A DNA stretch of 64,000 nt from Megalonaias nervosa (taxonomy: Eukaryota; Mollusca; Bivalvia; Unionida; Unionidae), in contig JAECUM010000833.1 in the NCBI GenBank assembly GCA_016617855.1, positions 96,416 to 160,415 of the forward strand, read 5' to 3'. A program made the position numbers and the translations under genes. The notes under the pieces are model-generated. The model made no database searches, had not been told where the DNA came from, and saw nothing but the letters and a program-made list of their open reading frames with translations. Position 1 is the stretch's first letter, and each line of letters begins with the position of its first letter. Below, in pieces: positions 58,541 to 64,000 of this stretch.

Positions 58541-59471
58541 TGTTACGTGTAGGCTCGTACAAAAATAACAAGAGAAAAGAGTGAAGCCAACAAGCATTGT
58601 ATATTTTAACAAAATAATTTATTTCCCTAGAAAACAATGTAAAAATTAGAAATAGGACTTGTGAATATAATCCAAAATTTAATCCTAAGATTGAAAAATA
58701 CAAGTCCTCTCACTAAACAGTTCTAATAAAATCCTGGTTCGAATCTCGATGAAATTCCAAAATGGAGGCGATGACGTCAGATGAGACCGCTGAACTGGTG
58801 GTAACAGATCCTCAATTGAATCACAGTTTATGTTTCCGTATAACTCCAGAATAAATTTCCACTGAATTTCTTTCTCCCATAATCTTTTATAAAAAAAAAG
58901 TACACTTGTTTAGTTTTCTAGAGAACAAATTATTAAATTCCAAAAAATAGATGAACTTCAGAACAAGCCGGCATCAACAATGTAGAACACCTTGTACCCT
59001 CAAGGTGTCAAGAATACGACTAAATGAAAAACTCTGAGAATGATTATTAAAACCCAACTAAAACGTCATTTCAGTTTCACGTGTTGGATCACGTGGTCTC
59101 TTAACAGCGAACAGCGTAATAAAAAAAAAGCCAATTATCAAGTAGATTCAGTACCCTTATCTAGTACCACATTCTCACACCGAAAATATATAAAAGAGAA
59201 AGGCTGTTTACAATCCAGTTAACACGCGGGCCGAAATGACCTTGGAAATAGCCAATCGTTATCACTCGATGTTTACAAAAACTGTGTACCAGAGTGAGCT
59301 AAAAATAATGCTTCCGTAATAGGTTTTACGTTCTAAATAAACAGAATTTACTTGAAAAAATATCGAATCCCGTGAAAATAATCATTACAATAAAATGTAA
59401 TGAAACGAAAAATAAAATAAAAAAGAATTTTAAAACTAACACACAAGCAATTTAATTACATATACGTAACA
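58541..59471 (-). mobile_element. 3' LTR of the Gmr1-like retrotransposon
   Basis: 931 bases with TGTTACGT...ACGTAACA ends. On the minus strand a polypurine tract tatagggggaag lies directly upstream (59472-59483), marking this as the 3' LTR of the element coded at 59600-64000. Two other LTR copies lie at 12410-13276 and 17570-18477. Confidence 0.92.
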
Positions 59472-59599
59472 CTTCCCCCTATAAAGAAAAAGAAACATTT
59501 ATATAATAAAGCTTTCTTTTTACCATATGTAAATTATGCATCAGGTAAAACAAAATAGCATAGGAAAATTCTTATGAATTATATAAAGTGTATATGAAA

Positions 59600-61110
59600 T
59601 AATAGTTCTATACACGGGAACGTGCATCAGCAATCAAATTGTATTTTCCTTTGATATGTCTGATATTAAGATTATATTCTTGCAAAAATAAACTCCACCT
59701 TAATAATCTTTGATTTTTATTTTTCATCTTGTCGATGAAAGTAAGGCGGTTGTGGTCACTAAACACAACCGGAGAAGGAGCTGAGCTAATGTAAACTACA
59801 AAATGCTGTAATGCCAATATTAAAGCGAAACATTCCTTCTCGATTTTTGAGTAATTTCTTTGGTGCTTATTTAATTTCTTAGAGAAATATCATACTGGAT
59901 GATCAACACCATTTCTATCTTCTTGAATCAATACTGCTCCAACCCCAACATCACTTGCATCCACAGATAGTTTAAAAGATTGGTTGAAATCTGGAGCAGT
60001 AAGAACCGGCGAACTCTTGAGTATGGCTTTTAATCTATCAAAAGCTTCCTGACATTTTTCAGTCCAAAGAAACTTGTTTTTCCTTACTTAACATGTTTGT
60101 CAGAGGTTCAGCAATATTAGAAAAATTGGAACAAAACTTTCGACAGTATCTGGCCATACCCAATAATGGCATCAGTTACTTTTTACTGACAGGCTCAGGG
60201 AATTCAGAGATAGCCTTGACCTTAGCATCAATAGGTTTAACTTGACCATGTCCCACAATATGTCCTAGAAAAATTACACAAGCAAGGAAAAATTCACTTT
60301 TAGATAAATTGATTGTCAAATTTGCATCAGTGAGTCTTTCAAAGAATTTTCAAATCGTGGCTAGATGTCCCTTCCAGGTGTCGTTGTAGATGATGACATC
60401 ATCAATGTAAGCATCACGATTATCTAGACCAGAGGTAATCATATTCATCAAGCGTTGAAAGGTACTTGGGGAACCCTTCATCCCAAACGGCATTAATTTA
60501 TATTGATAGAGTCGATCTGGAGTCACAAATGACGAAATTTCCTTTGGTCTTTCCGTTAGTGGAATTTGCCAAATTCCTTTCAGAAGGTAAATTTGGTGAC
60601 GTACTTGGCATTTCCAATTTTATCAATGCAATCATCGATTTTTGGTAATGGAAATGAATCTGTTTTTGTCACACTGTTCACCTTCCGATAATCAGTGCAC
60701 ATACGGAAAGTTTTATCCGGTTTCGGAACAAGTATACACGGTGAACTCCAATCACTTTTACTGGGCTCTATCAAATCGTTCTCCAGCATATATTGAATTT
60801 CCTTTTTCAAGTATTCCTATTTGAGAGGGTTCATCCTGTATGGGTGTTGTTTCACAGGCTTTGAATCTACAATTTCAACGTCATGAAAAATTTTGTTTGT
60901 CCTTGTAGGAATATCCGGAAACAAGTGCTCATATTCAAATATTAACTGTTTAAGTTCATTCCTTTCTTGTTGTTGTAAATGTAAAAGTTTCTGGTCCAGA
61001 TTTTTCATAATTTCCGAATTCCGATGATTTGTTGCTCCAAGATCAACAGTGTCCAATTGAATTTTTTCACCTAAATCCTCAGTTTGTTGGACAGGTACAA
61101 CTAAATTAAT
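59600..61110 (-). pseudogene. Gypsy-type reverse transcriptase and RNase H, last in the pol order
   Basis: Going down the minus strand from 61056: HDVEIVDSKPVKQHPYRMNP, a TAG stop, then IQYMLENDLIEPSKSDWSSP, ILVPKPDKTFRMCTDYRKVN (RT core), and after shifts AYIDDVIIYNDTW at about 60400 with an intact Tyr-Ile-Asp-Asp box. RNase H starts SVDASDVGVGAVL (about 59965), continues HFVVYISSAPSPVVFSDHNR, and ends KGKYNLIADARSR (Asn-x-x-Ala-Asp) at 59608. About 130 bases later comes the polypurine tract, so no integrase follows. Confidence 0.92.
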
Positions 61111-62620
61111 TCATGATTTACTTGGCTATCTCTTTCAATATACTCCTTTAACATGTTAATGTGGCAAAGTTGTTTTTGTTTTCGCCTACCAGGAGTATTT
61201 ATGATGTAATTTAAATCATTTACTTTCTTTTCAACCGTGTTTGGACCATAATACTTGGCCTCAAGGGGATTTTGTGGAATAGGCAAGAGAGCTAGAACTC
61301 TATCACTAGGCTGAAAACTCCTATCCCTTGAGTTTTTATCATATCTTGATTTCATTCTGGACTGAGTAGAGTGGAGATTTGCTCTTGCGACCTCACAAGC
61401 CTTGACAACTTGTACTTAAAATTAGAAACATAATCAAGAATATTGTGCTCAATATCTTCATTAGAAAGAAGTTTCTCTTCGAACAACTCCAAAGATCCAC
61501 CCACAGTATGTCCGAACCCTAGTTCAAAGGGACTGAATCCTAAAGCTTCTTGAACGGACTCCCTAACAGCAAACAAAAGTAAATGAATGCCTTCATCCAA
61601 GTCTTTGCTCGTATCAAAGCAATATGATGAAGTCATATTTTTTAAAGTCTGATGAAATCTTTCTAAGGCCCCTTAGCTCTCAGGGTGATAGGCAGAAGAT
61701 TTTAATTGTTGGATGCCTAATTCGTGCATAGTTTGCTGGAAAATATCAGACATACAATTTGACCCTTGATCCGATTGGACAGATTTGGGAAGGCCAAATT
61801 GAGTAAAAAAAAATTATTAAAGCTTTTACTATGGTTTTGGTTTTAATATTCCTCAGAGGAATCGCCTCTGGGAATGTTGTTGACGCACACATAATGGTCA
61901 ACAAATATTGGTTGCCTGACTTGGTCTTAGGTAGGGACCAACACAATCTACCATAATTCTGCTAAATGGTTCGTCAAATGCAGGAATAAGTTGTAGATGA
62001 GCCTTAGGTATCTTCTGATTGGGTTTTCCTACCATTTGACAAGTATGACAAGATCTACAAAATTTACAAACATCACTGTTAATTTTTGCCCAATAAAAGT
62101 CAGTCAAGATCTTGTGATAAGTTTTATTTATCCCTAAATGACCAGCCAGAGGAGTTTCATGGGCCAAACTAAGTATTTTCTGTCTGTAAAATTCTGGTAC
62201 TACAATCTGATAGTTCATTGACCACTCGTCACTAGCAGGTACCTCGGGAGGTCTGCATTTTCTGATAAGAATTCCATTTTTAATGAAATAACAGACAGGT
62301 ACTTCAGTGGCTTCAGTTCCACTAATGGCCCTCTGAAAGAAACAGTAGATCTCAGGATCTTTTTCCTGCTCGACGACAAGTGATTGTCGTTTATCACCCT
62401 GATTAGATAAAAGAGAATGAGTATTTAAAAGAGGATCACTGTCATCAATACCTTTCGATTGATCCAAATTAGAAGTGAAAGTGACCTCATCAAAAGCCTG
62501 ACCAATAGATGTGTCAGCTAAAGGAATATTTTCCTTATCAAAATCATTCTCAAGAGCTTTCTTTGACATAGCTCTGGTAACTGCACAAGCTGGGTATAGC
62601 TCAGGTTATTCTTTTTCAAT
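61100..62620 (-). pseudogene. Integrase placed upstream of reverse transcriptase
   Basis: The best frame is 223 codons (62569-61898). It contains the His-His-Cys-Cys finger (LAHETPLAGHLGINKTYHKI, then CKFCRSCHTCQ) and the start of the core, IMVDCVGPYL (first catalytic Asp). After shifts come FPEAIPLRNIKTKT, QSDQGSNCMSD (second Asp, about 61750) and SAYHPES with a Glu-containing ERFHQTLKN (about 61660). ALGFSPFELGFGHTVGG and, at 61355-61101, VLALLPIPQNPLEAKYYGPN (GPY/F-type C-terminus) follow. The spacer before it has NDLAGDKVVVNPLVT and TRAMSKKA. At least four lesions disable it. Confidence 0.92.
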
Positions 62621-62779
62621 TGGATCAAGTTTCTGATCCAAAGAAGGCTTGTCAGTTACAAGTGGATTAACCACAACCTTGTCTCCAGCTAGGTCGTTGC
62701 CTAGCAACAAATGAGTGCCCTCAACGGGTAAGTTAACACTATACCGACTGTCACAGGTCCTGAAAAAGTCTGATGACAA

Positions 62780-63090
62780 ATTTACAGAATGGAGAGGAAC
62801 ATTAACAAAGCCGCACTCTTCCCTGAGTCAGAACACTCTCATTAGAACAGGACCTCTCAGAAGAAGGCAAAATACCTGACACTTAAAGACTCTGAAAAGC
62901 TCCTGTATCCCTTAAAATTGTAATAGGGATAGGATTGGCCGAAGCACCCAAGAGTGATATAGAACCCTTCGATATGAATGGTTCATAATTCTCCATAATA
63001 AAATAAGACGGGGGGTTTATTAGACCCAACAAATGTATTGCTTTCAATACATGACCATGGCCATGACCACTTAGAAATAAGAACATTTGG
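62780..63090 (-). pseudogene. Retroelement aspartic protease fragment
   Basis: ASANPIPITILRDTGAFQSL at 62950-62883 contains the Asp-Thr-Gly-Ala active-site box; the usual Ser after Ala is Phe. A stop follows directly, and the distal part is frame-broken. It lies between gag and integrase on the same strand. Confidence 0.8.
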
Positions 63091-63099
63091 GATAGGTCT

Positions 63100-64000
63100 G
63101 TCTTGATTCTGATGCCTGTATTTCAATTTGAAGCAATCAGAATGACGTGTCCTTTTATCTTACAATAGATACAGGTAGGAATAGACAAGGATTTAGAATC
63201 AAGTTTATCAGACGCTTGATTTTTAGAAGTTGTGCCAGATTGAGTTTTAGGAGTCGTATTAGGCTGATATACCTTTCTACCAGTAGACTGCTGAGTGAAT
63301 GATTTGCCTTCAACAGGAAATTTATGAGTTAAGGAATACTCATCAGCAGCAAGAGCAGCATTTTCCAAGCTTTCGATCTTATGCTCTTCAAGATGAGTTT
63401 TAATGTCATACTGGATACAGTTTTGAACTCTTCAAGTAATACAAGTTGTTTGAGACTTTCATAATCATGTTCAACTTTCTTGGCTAAGCACCATCTCTCA
63501 AATATCTGCTCTTGTTCTCGTGCAAATTCAACATGAGTTTGTCCAGGTTCTTTTTTATAGTTTCTGAATTTTTGCCGATAAGCCTCAGGGACCAACGCAT
63601 AACCCTTTAAAATGCATTCCTTAAGCATATCATAGTCAGAACTCTCTTGTACTGACAGGGATGCATAGATATTTCGGGCTTTGTCAAAAAGTACACATTG
63701 CAATAACTGAGTCCAATGCTCTCTTGGTCATTTCAAATTTTCATCAACTTTTCAAAATAAATAATATATTTGTCTACTTCCTTTTCGCTTAAAGGGGGGG
63801 GGGCCTAACCTAATATTTTTTGTAATGTCAAAACTTGAATTTGTATGTAAAGTGGGATCGTGCCTTTCACTTGCCAGCTCAAATTCTTTCATTTTAATTT
63901 GAAATTCCTTTTCATCTTTCTCCTTTTGCGTCTGTGCATTTGTTCTTTTTGAAACTCCAGTTGTATTTGTTCTTTCTGTAACTCCATCTGCATTTGTTTA
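63100..64000 (-). pseudogene. Gag with coiled coil, SCAN-like capsid segment and broken CCHC knuckle (5' end outside window)
   Basis: From the window end the minus strand encodes a Gln/Glu/Lys-rich coil (KQMQMELQKEQIQLEFQKEQ), then a shift near the G run at 63796-63803. 63703-63329 encodes DKARNIYASLSVQESSDYDM, VPEAYRQKFRNYKKEPGQTH and FERWCLAKKVEHDYESLKQL, then VLLEEF: the pattern of the SCAN domain and of Gmr1-like capsids. A shift leads to ENAALAADEYSLTHK and a zinc knuckle CIYCKIKGH (63170-63145), whose last Cys (HSDCFK) lies in another frame. The copy is dead. Confidence 0.88.

Overview
This is eukaryotic DNA: AT-rich, with spliced coding sequence, GT-AG introns, tRNA-derived SINEs, DNA transposons and decayed LTR, DIRS and LINE retroelements. 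The mix (abundant tRNA SINEs, Ty3/gypsy and DIRS relics, (TA)n tracts, introns of several kb) suggests a marine invertebrate, most likely a mollusc or another lophotrochozoan. The taxon is inferred and not proven.

Only one host gene can be supported firmly. It is the 5' half of the Ars2/Serrate gene (SRRT family) on the minus strand. Nine coding exons run from the ATG at 41211 down to 1197. All eight junctions join in frame at GT-AG sites and give the first 389 codons. The rest of the gene lies beyond base 1. An acceptor just before the ATG implies at least one untranslated first exon upstream that I could not place.

The introns are filled with repeats. Intron 7 holds a TIR element (2735-3576), a 77-bp minisatellite and a SINE with a 13-bp target duplication. 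Intron 6 has a LINE tail. Intron 5 (17.5 kb) holds a hAT-like element, a DIRS-like relic split by a solo LTR with its 5-bp target duplication, a second solo LTR, and one copy of a ~945-bp duplicated block whose other copy is at the window start. Introns 3 and 2 hold SINEs, short tandem arrays, a MITE and a TIR element into which a SINE, a palindromic MITE and a 2.5-kb hAT-like element have inserted.

The region upstream of the gene (41.2-64 kb) has no supportable host gene. It holds a RecQ-helicase-like fragment, a long MULE-like foldback element, a plus-strand gag relic with a possible LTR, a plus-strand gypsy pol relic in the usual RT-RNaseH-integrase order, and, from 58.5 kb to the window end, a minus-strand LTR retrotransposon. 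Its domain order is gag, protease, integrase, reverse transcriptase, RNase H, then LTR, with a SCAN-like gag segment. That is the Gmr1-like arrangement and the most interesting item here. All retroelement copies seen carry stops and frameshifts and look inactive.
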